Positions 52,374-61,322 of a DNA stretch of 64,000 bases are shown here, piece after piece (the first letter of the stretch is position 1; each line of letters begins with the position of its first letter). The translations under genes and the position numbers were made by a program. The stretch lies in the NCBI RefSeq assembly GCF_001942625.1, contig NZ_MLCL01000024.1:62001-126000 (forward strand), read 5' to 3'. The notes under the pieces were generated by a model. That model searched no databases and was not told the DNA's origin. It saw only the letters and a program-made list of their open reading frames with translations. The DNA is from Mycobacterium syngnathidarum. Its GTDB lineage: Bacteria; Actinomycetota; Actinomycetes; Mycobacteriales; Mycobacteriaceae.

Positions 52374-52934
52374 ATGGCCACGAGATCGGACGTCGACCAG
52401 ATCCAACCGTCAACTTCACGCGACGGTGAGAGCTACGTCTCCCACCGCGAGGACATCCACTTCAACATGACCGGTGACTTCATGACCGGGGTGGATTTCT
52501 GGATTCATGCGACCGGTGAGACCACGAACGGTCAGCTGATCGTCATCGAGACCAACTGGGTGCGTGGTACCGAACCGGTCTGGCACATCCACCACCGCGA
52601 AGAAGAGGGCTTCTTCGTGATGGACGGCGAGATCAAGATCCACACCGAAGCCGGTTCGTACAACGCCAAGAAAGGCCAGTTCGTCTGGGGGCGTAAAGAT
52701 CAGCGGCACACCTATGAGGTGGTCGGCGACGAAGCCCGGATCCTCGTGGTGTTCGTGCCCGGGCCCGACAGCTCGGGTTTCGAGCCCAACGGCGGTATCG
52801 ACAAGTACTTCTACGAAGCGCGCGATCGTGAGCTCCGGACACCCGAGCAGCTGCAGGCCGAGGTCGAGAACCTGAAGGTCAATTACGGCCTGGAGATGTT
52901 CCCCGAAATTCCGCATCCCCGCCAGAACGCGTGA
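52374..52934 (+). CDS. Cupin-domain protein
   Basis: 186 residues. The conserved metal site is in VWHIHHREEEGFFVMDGEIKI (two His and Glu) with a later His in RKDQRHTYEVVG. A single cupin barrel with a C-terminal helical tail. Such proteins may be dioxygenases, isomerases or sensors; the function here is open. It heads the plus-strand operon with the aldehyde dehydrogenase, downstream of operator copy 2. Confidence 0.8.
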   Translation: MATRSDVDQIQPSTSRDGESYVSHREDIHFNMTGDFMTGVDFWIHATGETTNGQLIVIETNWVRGTEPVWHIHHREEEGFFVMDGEIKIHTEAGSYNAKKGQFVWGRKDQRHTYEVVGDEARILVVFVPGPDSSGFEPNGGIDKYFYEARDRELRTPEQLQAEVENLKVNYGLEMFPEIPHPRQNA

Positions 52935-52984
52935 GCGTGGTTTCCGTTTCGGATATTTGGCATTACTGAACCATTGGAGTTGCT

Positions 52985-54490
52985 GTGACCATCGATGTAT
53001 CTCTTGACACCGTTCCACATTGGATCGGCGGCGCGGCCGTCTTCTCGGCGGAGGGGCCGCGAGCCGAGATCCATGATCCCGCTACGGGGCGCGTGATCGG
53101 GACCGTTGTGCTGGGCGGTACCGATGCCGTCGACGAAGCCGTCGTCAATGCGCGTACTGCGGCGGTGGCCTGGGCCGACACCCCCGGCCCAGCCCGTGCG
53201 GCGATACTGCATCGCTTCCGGGTCTTGCTGAACGAGCAGGTGGACGACCTGGCGTCGATCATCACGGCCGAACAGGGCAAGACGCTCGCAGACGCCCGGG
53301 GAGAGCTGGCGCGCTCGATCGAAGCTGTCGACGTGTCGCTTTCGGTGGTGCAGCAACTCAAGGGGGAGTACGCCGAGCAGGTTGCCAATGGCGTCGACAC
53401 GTACTCCTTCCGGCAACCGCTCGGTGTATGCGCCGGCATCACACCGTTCAACTTTCCGGTCATGGTGCCGGTGTCGATGTTCGCGGCCGCGATTGCGTGT
53501 GGGAACGCGTTCGTGCTCAAGCCAAGTGAGCAGGTGCCATCGGCATCGGTGCGGTTGGCACAGATCGCGAGCGAAGCAGGGTTGCCCGACGGCGTGCTGA
53601 ATGTTGTGCACGGCGGTGTGGAGGCAGCCGAGGCACTCATCGACCACCCCGATGTCGCTGCGGTGTCGTTCGTCGGGTCCACCCCTGTCGCACGTGCGAT
53701 TTACCGGCGCTCGGCCGAGGCCGGCAAGAAAGTGCAGGCTCTTGGGGGTGCCAAGAACCACTTGGTGGTGATGCCCGACGCCGACCTCGATGCCGCAGCC
53801 GATGCGCTGGTTTCAGCGGCCTACGGGGCTGCGGGTCAGCGATGCATGGCAGTGACGGTCGCGGTCGCGGTCGGTTCGGCGGCAGATGCATTGGTGGACA
53901 AGATTGCCGAGCGCGCCAACGCGTTCAAGGTGGGTCCGGGCGCGGAGTCGGGTAACGACATGGGCCCGTTGATCTCTGAGTGCGCACTCGATCGGGTCCG
54001 ACGGGCGCTGGAACGCTCCGTCAAGCAGGGTGGCCGACTGGTCGTCGATGGCCGTGATCGGACAGCACCCGGACCCGGCTACTTCATCGGTCCCAGTCTC
54101 GTCGACCACGTCGGCGTCGAGAGCGACCTCTACCGCGACGAAGTGTTCGGACCGGTCCTGAGCGTGCTGCGCGTCGAAGATCTCGAGCAGGCCCTGCAGA
54201 TCGTCAACGACAATCCCTACGGGAACGGCGCCATCATCTTCACCGGCAGCGGCACCGCTGCGCGTCGGTTCAGCCGAGGCGTGTCGGCGGGAAGCGTAGG
54301 GATCAATGTGCCTATCCCCGTGCCGATCTCCTGGTTCGGTTTCGGCGGATGGGGGGACTCGCGCTTCGGAGACGACGGCCTCAACTACGACGGCTACCGC
54401 TTCTACACGAGGTCCAAAGTAGTCACGCAGCGTTGGACCGAGCCGAGGCCCGGCCTTGCTCCGCACTTCGTCGCGGCAGGCAGTCAATGA
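52985..54490 (+). CDS. CoA-acylating aldehyde dehydrogenase, MmsA-like
   Basis: 501 residues, GTG 52985. PLGVCAGITPFNFPVMVPVS, FVLKPSEQVP, GGAKNH, catalytic cysteine in AAGQRCMAV, and GINVPIPVPISWFGFGG are marks of methylmalonate-semialdehyde dehydrogenase, which makes an acyl-CoA from an aldehyde with NAD and CoA. The next gene, a VOC protein, overlaps its stop. In this cluster it would convert an aldehyde from the mycofactocin SDR to a CoA ester. Confidence 0.88.
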   Translation: MTIDVSLDTVPHWIGGAAVFSAEGPRAEIHDPATGRVIGTVVLGGTDAVDEAVVNARTAAVAWADTPGPARAAILHRFRVLLNEQVDDLASIITAEQGKTLADARGELARSIEAVDVSLSVVQQLKGEYAEQVANGVDTYSFRQPLGVCAGITPFNFPVMVPVSMFAAAIACGNAFVLKPSEQVPSASVRLAQIASEAGLPDGVLNVVHGGVEAAEALIDHPDVAAVSFVGSTPVARAIYRRSAEAGKKVQALGGAKNHLVVMPDADLDAAADALVSAAYGAAGQRCMAVTVAVAVGSAADALVDKIAERANAFKVGPGAESGNDMGPLISECALDRVRRALERSVKQGGRLVVDGRDRTAPGPGYFIGPSLVDHVGVESDLYRDEVFGPVLSVLRVEDLEQALQIVNDNPYGNGAIIFTGSGTAARRFSRGVSAGSVGINVPIPVPISWFGFGGWGDSRFGDDGLNYDGYRFYTRSKVVTQRWTEPRPGLAPHFVAAGSQ

Positions 54491-54912
54491 CCCCGCCACC
54501 CGCTGCCGGCCTCCCTCGGCTCGACCACGTCGGCATCCTGGTCCGTGACCTGGACTCGGCACTCGCGCACTGGTCCAATCGGTTTGGGGTGGAGGTGGCT
54601 CGTTCGGTCGAGGTTCCGGCCATGAGCCTTCGCGCGGCGTTCCTCAACGTTTCCGGCGCAGAGGTCGAGCTGTACACCCTGCACGACCTGGACGCGCTTG
54701 AGATAGCCCTCGACGGAGCACCGGCAAAACTCGACCACCTGGCACTACGGCTGCATCACGCCGACGGCCCCGAACTCGCGGGCTGCGCCATCCGAGGGCC
54801 TGGCCGTCCGGAGCCGATCGGAGCACCGATCCTGATGGGAGACGCCACACATGTCTGGACCGAACCTCCCGGAATCGATGTTCTTCTCCAACTGATCAGA
54901 CCGAGCGAGTGA
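54487..54912 (+). CDS. VOC-family protein, methylmalonyl-CoA epimerase-like
   Basis: 141 residues, ATG 54487 overlapping the MmsA-like stop. LDHVGILVRDLDSALAHWSN and the second-half LDHLALRL resemble epimerase-type VOC proteins. The candidate ligands are the two His of LDH and the Glu of EVELYTL. Coupling to an MmsA-like enzyme supports action on a CoA ester, but the second half is short and the reaction is not certain. Confidence 0.72.
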   Translation: MTPPPAAGLPRLDHVGILVRDLDSALAHWSNRFGVEVARSVEVPAMSLRAAFLNVSGAEVELYTLHDLDALEIALDGAPAKLDHLALRLHHADGPELAGCAIRGPGRPEPIGAPILMGDATHVWTEPPGIDVLLQLIRPSE

Positions 54913-54992
54913 TAACTCGACTTATATCCGTTGCACCACAGGCGGTCTCGTCGAATCGGCCGACCGTAAACCAATCACCACGAGGAGTAAAC

Positions 54993-55859
54993 ATGGGACG
55001 CATGGATGGAAAGGTCGCCCTGGTCACCGGAGCGGCCCGAGGCCAGGGGCGGGCGCACGCCATCCGCCTCGCACAGGAAGGCGCGGACATCCTCGCCTTC
55101 GACTGCCCGGCAAACGGAGGGGTTCCCTATCCCGTAGGCACGGCAGCCGACCTCGACATCACGGTCAAGGAAGTCGAGGCGCTGGGCCGGCGAATCATCG
55201 CGCACCAAGGCGACGTTCGTGAGCAGGCTCCGCTGGACAAGTTGGTCGCCGAAGGCGTGAAGGCCTTCGGCGGACTCGATGTCGCAGTGGCCAACGCCGG
55301 CATCTGGACTGTGCATCCGTTCGCAGACATTCCCGAGGACGAGTTCCTGGATGTTCTCAACGTCAACATAGTGGGGCCTTGGCGCACGCTGAAGGCCGTA
55401 ACTCCCGCCATGAAGACGCGCGGAGGTGGCTCGGTGATCATCACCTCGTCCGGCAACGGCGTCGAGGGATCCCCCCACTACGTCCACTACGTGGCATCGA
55501 AGCATGGCGTACTCGGCCTGGCGAAGAGCGCGGCACTCGAGTTCGGCCAGTACGGCATCCGGGTCAACTCACTTCTTCCCGGGCCTACCGATACGCCCGC
55601 CCTGGACTGGCAAGGGGGCTACGACCTCTGCGCAGGCAAGGGACCTGGCCAGGGTGTCAAAGAAGACTTGCAGGGCGCGAGGTACTGGGCAGTTCTGCGG
55701 GATGTCGGCCTGCTGCCGCCGCAGGCCATGAGCGAGGCAGTGCTGTGGCTGGCCTCCGACGAATCACGATGGACGACGGGCCTGGAGATGCTGGTCGAAG
55801 GCGGCCACATGCTCATGCCAGGGCTGAACATGACGAAAATGGCCTTGGACAACCAGTAA
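54993..55859 (+). CDS. Mycofactocin-coupled SDR dehydrogenase
   Basis: 288 residues from ATG 54993 with GAGGAG. VALVTGAARGQGRAHAIRLA, then an insertion after beta-2 (CPANGGVPYPVGTAADLDIT) that buries the nicotinamide, and catalytic YVASK. These are features of the SDRs that keep NAD bound and use mycofactocin as external acceptor. Such enzymes oxidise alcohols or carveol-like compounds. It fits between an esterase releasing an alcohol and the aldehyde dehydrogenase. Confidence 0.87.
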   Translation: MGRMDGKVALVTGAARGQGRAHAIRLAQEGADILAFDCPANGGVPYPVGTAADLDITVKEVEALGRRIIAHQGDVREQAPLDKLVAEGVKAFGGLDVAVANAGIWTVHPFADIPEDEFLDVLNVNIVGPWRTLKAVTPAMKTRGGGSVIITSSGNGVEGSPHYVHYVASKHGVLGLAKSAALEFGQYGIRVNSLLPGPTDTPALDWQGGYDLCAGKGPGQGVKEDLQGARYWAVLRDVGLLPPQAMSEAVLWLASDESRWTTGLEMLVEGGHMLMPGLNMTKMALDNQ

Positions 55860-55909
55860 CGATCCGAGCGGCCGTAGCGGTCAAGCGGAGCCCTCCTCGA
55901 AGTCGTCGA

Positions 55910-56620
55910 TCACGTCTTCGAGGAGGGCTTGCGGCGCTTACCTGGCTTCTCGCGCGACTTCCACTCAAGGCCGTAGACCGTCCGCAGCCAGATCGTCGTC
56001 ACCGTTTCGGCCATGTCCTCCAACGGGATTGCGTTGTCGCTGCGCAGACTCATCAACGCGAGGTTGCGTTCACCCATCCACATCAACGCAGCAGCCAGCG
56101 ACCTGGCCGGCGGGCCGGCGATCGCCACGCCGGTCTCTCGGTCGCGCTCGATGCCCGCCGCCGCAGCGTCGATGAACCGGCCGAGGATCGAGTCCCACTG
56201 GGACTGTAAGTCTGGCTCGGCCGCTGCAGCGTCGGCCACTTCACGAAGAACGTGACCGTGCTGTTCCCACACCTGAATAACTTCGTTGACCGCATGCTCG
56301 ATGGCAGCCTCCGGCGGCATACCGGCTGGGCGTTCAAAAATCAGCTGCGATGCTTGGAACACGTCGGAGGTGACCCGCGAGAGCAGCGCCGACAACAGCT
56401 GCCACTTGGACTCGAAATAGAAGTAGAACGACGACCGCGACAGCCCGGCGCGCTTGGTGAGATCGTCGATGGAAATGTTGCGCAGCGGCACTGTGCGCAA
56501 CATGTCGTAAGCACCTTCGAGGATGGCTTGCTCGCGTCTGTCACCTTTGATGTTTCGTCGGCCCACCCGCGTTTCTGTGGTGCTCAGGTTGAAAGATGAA
56601 GTGGACGCCATGCGAAACAT
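55910..56620 (-). CDS. EthR-like TetR regulator
   Basis: 236 residues (ATG 56620 or 56611). The N-terminal half, GRRNIKGDRREQAILEGAYD, ISIDDLTKRAGLSRSSFYFYF and ESKWQLLSALLSRV, and the end TTIWLRTVYGLEWK follow the EthR pattern, with the long hydrophobic ligand tunnel of that family implied. The divergent acyl-CoA ligase promoter carries operator copy 3, and two other intergenic regions carry the same motif, so it is the probable master regulator of the cluster. Confidence 0.82.
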   Translation of the reverse strand: MFRMASTSSFNLSTTETRVGRRNIKGDRREQAILEGAYDMLRTVPLRNISIDDLTKRAGLSRSSFYFYFESKWQLLSALLSRVTSDVFQASQLIFERPAGMPPEAAIEHAVNEVIQVWEQHGHVLREVADAAAAEPDLQSQWDSILGRFIDAAAAGIERDRETGVAIAGPPARSLAAALMWMGERNLALMSLRSDNAIPLEDMAETVTTIWLRTVYGLEWKSREKPGKRRKPSSKT

Positions 56621-56672
56621 GATAGGTCAGGCCAACTGCGAAACAGGTGCACCAAAGGCCGAAGTACCGGTA

Positions 56673-56695
56673 ATTATCGACATTGTGTTGAGTAT
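56673..56695. promoter_or_regulatory. Regulon operator copy 3
   Basis: ATTATCGACA-TTG-TGTTGAGTAT. The right arm is identical to copy 1. It lies 53 bases upstream of the EthR-like gene, which suits autoregulation. A similar downstream stretch (GTGCATACT near 56709) recurs as GTGCACTCT after copy 4 and may be the core promoter. Confidence 0.75.
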
Positions 56696-56864
56696 CACCA
56701 ACGATTAGTGCATACTATGAGCGTTGCATCGGCCTCGCCTTCAACGTTGGCGCCGGCGCCGGCCGTCGACTCAGATTCGGCCGCTTCCGCCCGCGCTCAA
56801 ACGGGATTCGCACGCCTGGCCGCGGAATGAAAATGCGAGCTCTCTTTCGAAGTAGGAGTCAACC

Positions 56865-58367
56865 GTGTCCAACCTCGCTGGCAATCTGGTCGCGACTGCG
56901 CACGAATACGGGGACCGGCCGGCCGTGAAGCTCGACGAATACGTGCTGTCGTACCGGCAGCTTTATGACCAGGCTTCGGCTGTGGCTGGAGATCTGCGGG
57001 CCCAAGGTGTGCTCCCCGGCGACCGGGTGGGCCTGGTGCTCCCCAACGTCCCGGCCTACCCCGTGCTGTTCTACGGCATCCTTCTGGCGGGCGCTGTCGC
57101 AGTTCCCATGAATCCGCTGCTCGGTGCACGTGAGGTCGAGTACTACCTCACCGACTCGGGTATGACGATGGTGTACGGGTTGGAAGGCAACGATACCGTC
57201 GTGCCGGCCGCAGCGGTGAAAGTCGGAATTCGCTCGGTATTGGTGCCCCCTACGGGGCCAATCAACCTGTCCGGCAGCATAATCCGTGAAGCAGCCGAGC
57301 GGGCCGACAACGATACTGCGGTGATCCTCTACACCTCGGGAACCACCGGCAAGCCCAAGGGAGCAGAACTCACCCACCGGAACATGTCCTCCAACGCCGC
57401 GACGACAGTGGACACATTGATCAACGTGGGCCCCGAAGACGTGATCCTTGGATGCTTGCCGCTGTTCCATGTCTTCGGCCTCACCTGCGGCCTCAATGCA
57501 GCAGTCAAATCCGGTGCCCTCCTGACGCTCGTTCCGCGCTTCGAGGCTGCCAAGGCATTGGCGGTCCTGGCCCGCGATCGAGTGACGGTTCTCGAAGGCG
57601 TGCCCACCATGTACGCCGCGATGCTGCATTCTCCCGATGCGGATAACACCGACATGTCCTCGCTCCGCACGTGTATCACCGGCGGTGCACCCATGCCTGT
57701 CGAGATTCTCAAAGCGTTTGAGCACAAGTTCGACTGCGAAATCTACGAAGGGTACGGGCTCTCAGAGACGGCGCCTATTGCCTGCTTCAACCAGCCAGGC
57801 CATCAGCGCAGGCCCGGCACGATCGGGATACCTGTGCGGGGCTGCGCGCTGCGCATCGTCGGCGACGATGGCGAGGACATAGCGGATGGCGTACCTGGCG
57901 AGATCGCCATCCAGGGCGAGAATCTGATGAAGGGATACTGGAACCGACCTGAGGCAACGGCCGAAGCCATCCCCGATGGGTGGTTTCGCACCGGGGACAT
58001 CGCCATTCGCGACGGCGACGGCTACTACACCATCGTCGACCGGAAGAAAGATCTGATCATCCGGGGCGGGTACAACGTGTACCCACGCGAAGTCGAGGAA
58101 GTGCTCTACGAACATCCTGCTGTCGCCGAAGCGGCGGTGATCGGCATCAAACACGCAGTCCTGGGGGAGGAGATCGGCGCGGCCGTTGCCCTCAAGTCCG
58201 GGGTGCGCGCAGAAGTCGGTGAATTGAAGACGTTCGTCCGAGATCGCCTCGCCGCGTACAAATACCCTCGCGAGATCTGGTTCGTCGACTCCGTACCCAA
58301 GGGCCCGACCGGCAAGATCCTCCGACGCGAAGTGCAGCCGCCCAATCCACGGGGATCGGCTGACTAG
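56865..58367 (+). CDS. Long-chain fatty acid-type acyl-CoA ligase
   Basis: 500 residues, GTG 56865. AMP-binding signature [37 protein letters not shown] and the C-terminal hinge and lysine region [12 protein letters not shown]. It activates a carboxylic acid with ATP and CoA. In the cluster it would load an acid for beta-oxidation. Flanked downstream by a hairpin and an insertion-sequence remnant. Confidence 0.9.
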   Translation: MSNLAGNLVATAHEYGDRPAVKLDEYVLSYRQLYDQASAVAGDLRAQGVLPGDRVGLVLPNVPAYPVLFYGILLAGAVAVPMNPLLGAREVEYYLTDSGMTMVYGLEGNDTVVPAAAVKVGIRSVLVPPTGPINLSGSIIREAAERADNDTAVILYTSGTTGKPKGAELTHRNMSSNAATTVDTLINVGPEDVILGCLPLFHVFGLTCGLNAAVKSGALLTLVPRFEAAKALAVLARDRVTVLEGVPTMYAAMLHSPDADNTDMSSLRTCITGGAPMPVEILKAFEHKFDCEIYEGYGLSETAPIACFNQPGHQRRPGTIGIPVRGCALRIVGDDGEDIADGVPGEIAIQGENLMKGYWNRPEATAEAIPDGWFRTGDIAIRDGDGYYTIVDRKKDLIIRGGYNVYPREVEEVLYEHPAVAEAAVIGIKHAVLGEEIGAAVALKSGVRAEVGELKTFVRDRLAAYKYPREIWFVDSVPKGPTGKILRREVQPPNPRGSAD

Positions 58368-58504
58368 TACGCCATTTCGAGCTCGTCCGTTGCAGCGGCG
58401 ATTCGGTCGGCCGAACCCGGCGGCGGTGTCTGGCAGGGTCTGTTGCGACACGAGAACGCACGCCGCGCGAACGCGACCATTCTTGACCGCTTTCCGTTGC
58501 CACA

Positions 58505-58538
58505 CAGCCCAACCGGTGCTTTGCCACCGGTTGGGCTG
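58505..58538 (+). terminator. Strong hairpin after the acyl-CoA ligase gene
   Basis: CAGCCCAACCGGTG - CTTTGC - CACCGGTTGGGCTG: perfect 14-base arms, 6-base loop, no T-run. Such U-poor hairpins are usual for mycobacterial intrinsic terminators. It lies 138 bases after the ligase stop and just before the IS607 remnant. Confidence 0.7.
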
Positions 58539-58628
58539 CGCACTGTTCCCCTGACGGGTTAGGGGGTTGTCAGCTGTTGCATGGTGAGTGGTCGGTAGTT
58601 GTCGGTGGCGTGCTGTAGGAACAGAAGC

Positions 58629-59185
58629 GTGAATCTGGTGGTGTGGGCTGAGCGCAATAGTGTTGCGTGGGTTACTACGTGTCGCTGGTTCCGCGCCGGG
58701 CTGTTGCCTGTCCCGGCCCAGCGGGTGGGCCGACTGATCCTTGTCGACGACTCATCTGCTGGGCCGACGGCCCGGCCTGTGCTGACGGCTGTGTATGACG
58801 GGTGTCGTCAGCTGATCAGAAGTTGGACCTGGACCGGCAGGTTGCTCGGGGGACCGTGTGGGCAGCCGCGCAGCAGATCCCGGTGGACAAGGTCGTTGTT
58901 GAGGTCGGTTCCGCGTTGAACGGGCGCCGCCGCACATTTCTTGGGTTGCTTCGCGATCGGTTAGTGCCGAGGATCGCGGTGGAACACCGGGATCGGTTCT
59001 GCCGGTTCGGCTCTGAATATGTGGAAGCCGCCCGTGCCGCCCAGGGCCATGAGCTGATCGTGGTCGATTCGGCCGGGGTCGACGACGACCTGGTGGGTGA
59101 TATGACCGAGATTCTCACCAGTATGTGTGCCCGGTTGTACGGCAAACGTGCTGCGGCTAGCTGTACCTGGACAGGACGTTGGTAA
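58629..59185 (+). pseudogene. IS607-family serine recombinase TnpA, frameshifted
   Basis: GTG 58629 begins NLVVWAERNSVAWVTTCRWF then RAGLLPVPAQRVGRLILVDD, the MerR-like helix-turn-helix of IS607 TnpA. Near 58790 the frame breaks in YDG, where YARVSS with the catalytic serine is expected. The rest (SSADQKLDLDRQVARGTVWA, VEHRDRFCRFGSEYVEAA, TSMCARLYGKRAA) continues in another frame to 59185. A one-base loss at the active-site motif inactivates it. Confidence 0.8.
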
Positions 59186-59500
59186 TGCCGCGGTCAACCT
59201 CGCACGCTACGAGGAACCACCATCTGCACGTCCTGACGACACGTTTGGTCAAAGCTCACGGTCGGATCGTTGTCGAAGGCCTGGACGCGGCCGGGTTGCT
59301 GCGGCAGAAGGGACAGTGCCGTCAGCGTCGGCGACCGTGGCCAATCTAGCGTCGTCGGCCCCAGTTGGGGCCGCCGTCAAGCGTGGAACCGACCGTAAGA
59401 CCCGGCCTGGCCGGGCTGGTGGCCGTGAAGCGCGGAAGGGACGCAGCCACAAGGCTGCCGAACAACCCCGAGATGGGGGTGCAAGTCGCGTGACCACTAA
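59150..59500 (+). pseudogene. TnpB remnants, out of order
   Basis: Three TnpB pieces are present: NAAVNLARYEEPP (C-terminal part, about 59181-59224), HHLHVLTTRLVKAHGRIVVE then GLDAAGLLRQKG (central part, about 59215-59310, other frame), and PVGAAVKRGTDRKTRPGRAG then GREARKGRSHKAAEQPRDG (extreme C-terminus, about 59360-59480). The order is not that of an intact TnpB, and most of the nuclease domain is missing, so deletions and a rearrangement occurred. Confidence 0.65.
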
Positions 59501-59507
59501 AGATCAC

Positions 59508-60551
59508 TCACTTGCAACGGAGCGGTGCGACCTGGACGACTGTCTTTCCGCGCGCGCCGCCGGACAGTGCCTGATTGAGGGTTTCCCGAGCACTTTCCAG
59601 ACCTTCGACGACGGTTTCGTCGTACATGACCGAGCCCTCGCCCAGCGCCCCGGCGAGTTTGCCGATGATCTCGGTGTAGCGCTCTATGTGGTCGGTGACG
59701 ATGAAGCCCCGCAGGGTGGCTCGCTGCATGAGCAACTGGTTTGCGTTGCGCAGGCCCCGTTGACCTCCGTCGTCGTTGTAGGTGTCGTACTCCGAAATCA
59801 GACCACACAGCGCCACCCGTGCCCCGATGTTCAACCGGCCCAGGACGTGATCCATGATCGGGCCGCCCACGTTCTCGAAGTCGACGTCAATGCCGTCGGG
59901 GGTCGCCTGGTCGAGTTGCTCGCGCCAGTCGTCCGAGCGCCGGTCTACACATGCGTCGAATCCCAGTTCCTCCACCAGGTGCCGGCACTTCTCGGCTCCG
60001 CCGGCGATGCCGACCACGCGGGCGCCGCGCTGCTTGGCCAGCTGACCGGCGATCGAACCGACGGCGCCCCCTGCGGCGGAAACGACAACCGTCTCGCCGG
60101 GTTGCGGATCGCCCAGCTCGATACCGATGAACGCGGAAATTCCGGTGTGACCAAGCACGCCCAGGAATGCCGACAGCGGTGCCGGTAGTGGGTCGGGCAG
60201 CACTGTGAACGGAAACTCCAGAACGGAATCGTCAGCGACGCAATATTCTTGCCAGCCGGTGAAGCCGAGCACGAATGCGCCGACCGGCAGATCGTCTCTC
60301 CGGCTTTCGATCACCTGTCCGACACCGAGGCCTCGCATCACCGCGCCCAACTCAACCGGCGGGATGTAGGAACGCAACTGGCTCATCCAGACACGGTTCG
60401 TGGGGTCGAGGGAGAGGTACAGCGTGCGAATCAATGCCTGCCCCTCCCCAATGTCGGGGATGGGCTCCTCGACCCACTCGAGATCTTGTTCGGTGACCTG
60501 GCCTTGCGGCCGCCTCTGCAGACGAAACAGCCGGTTGGTGGGTGTTTTCAT
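59508..60551 (-). CDS. MDR-family NADP-dependent oxidoreductase
   Basis: 347 residues from ATG 60551. LYLSLDPTNRVWMSQLRSYI, VVVSAAGGAVGSIAGQLAKQ then VVGIAGGAEKC, and FENVGG are typical of the zinc-free medium-chain family of leukotriene B4 dehydrogenase/curcumin reductase type. It reduces alpha-beta double bonds of enones with NADPH. Divergent from the SnoaL-like gene across operator copy 4. An upstream frame to 60677 is not homologous. Confidence 0.85.
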   Translation of the reverse strand: MKTPTNRLFRLQRRPQGQVTEQDLEWVEEPIPDIGEGQALIRTLYLSLDPTNRVWMSQLRSYIPPVELGAVMRGLGVGQVIESRRDDLPVGAFVLGFTGWQEYCVADDSVLEFPFTVLPDPLPAPLSAFLGVLGHTGISAFIGIELGDPQPGETVVVSAAGGAVGSIAGQLAKQRGARVVGIAGGAEKCRHLVEELGFDACVDRRSDDWREQLDQATPDGIDVDFENVGGPIMDHVLGRLNIGARVALCGLISEYDTYNDDGGQRGLRNANQLLMQRATLRGFIVTDHIERYTEIIGKLAGALGEGSVMYDETVVEGLESARETLNQALSGGARGKTVVQVAPLRCK

Positions 60552-60742
60552 GGCGAATCCTCGTTGTCGGCGGTGACTGGAATGGTGGTCGTCAGGGCGC
60601 GCGGCATCGCATCGGCAGGGATGACGGCAAGACCCTTTACTGACTGTAAACGCATAGTCGGTATTAATCAACGCCATGTCGAGTAGTTATGTGGCATCCG
60701 CATCGATGAGCGTCAGTCACGTTCGGGGCCAACGGATACGGG

Positions 60743-60765
60743 TATATCGACACACTGTTGACTAT
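60743..60765. promoter_or_regulatory. Regulon operator copy 4
   Basis: TATATCGACA-CAC-TGTTGACTAT. It shares the right arm with the other copies and the ATCGACA left arm with copy 3. It lies 75 bases before the SnoaL-like ATG and about 190 from the divergent MDR start. Confidence 0.75.
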
Positions 60766-60839
60766 TGACGACGTTTGGTGCACTCTCAGTTTTGACATCC
60801 GACTGTGACGGCAGTCGACCGAGAGATGGAGGCGGGCGC

Positions 60840-61322
60840 ATGAGCGTACAAACGGACAACCGCGCGACGGTTGAGCGATTCTGGGAGGCCCTCGATGACG
60901 GTCCGCCTCGCGGTGAGGCGCTGGAGGTGTGGAAGGGGAACTTTGCCGAAGACGGCGTCTGGGAGATGCCGTTCGCACCCGAGCCGCTCGCCGATACCGT
61001 TCCCGGCAAACACCTGATCGGTCATTTCATCGACTGGTTCTTCGCCTCGGTGCCCGACCTCCGGATCGATTCGCTTGTCGTGCACGACACGACCGACCCG
61101 GAACTCTTCATTCTGGAACTGCACGGAAAGGCGACGGTCACGCAGACCGGTAAGATCTACGCCAACACCTATTGCACACATATGCGCATCCGGGACGGCA
61201 AGGTTGTGCTGATCCGCGAGTACTTCAATCCCAATGTGGTCCTCAAGGCATTTGGACGCGACGTGATCGCCGAGGGCATGTCTGCTGTGATGGCAGCCGC
61301 CGGAGTGGGGGCTGCACAGTGA
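60840..61322 (+). CDS. SnoaL-like protein (NTF2 fold)
   Basis: 160 residues from ATG 60840. ATVERFWEALDD, FAEDGVWEMPFAPEPLADTV, GKHLIGHFIDWFF and REYFNPNVVLKAFG fit the SnoaL/ketosteroid-isomerase-like alpha+beta barrel. Such proteins isomerise, cyclise or dehydrate small molecules. Its TGA overlaps the GTG of the DUF3237 gene, so the two are translated together under operator copy 4. Confidence 0.8.
   Translation: MSVQTDNRATVERFWEALDDGPPRGEALEVWKGNFAEDGVWEMPFAPEPLADTVPGKHLIGHFIDWFFASVPDLRIDSLVVHDTTDPELFILELHGKATVTQTGKIYANTYCTHMRIRDGKVVLIREYFNPNVVLKAFGRDVIAEGMSAVMAAAGVGAAQ

Larger units (their letters stand above)
58560..59505 (+). mobile_element. Decayed IS607-type element (tnpA and scrambled tnpB)
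   Basis: The segment carries a frameshifted serine-recombinase tnpA followed by rearranged pieces of tnpB, in the usual IS607 order and strand. Left and right ends cannot be fixed because IS607 lacks terminal inverted repeats. It sits between the acyl-CoA ligase and MDR genes, inside the catabolic cluster. Confidence 0.7.

Noticed and set aside
59508..60188. Long plus-strand open frame continuing from the TnpB remnant into the MDR gene
   Set aside because: Only the first part (to about 59480) is TnpB-like; the rest is antisense to the MDR gene.
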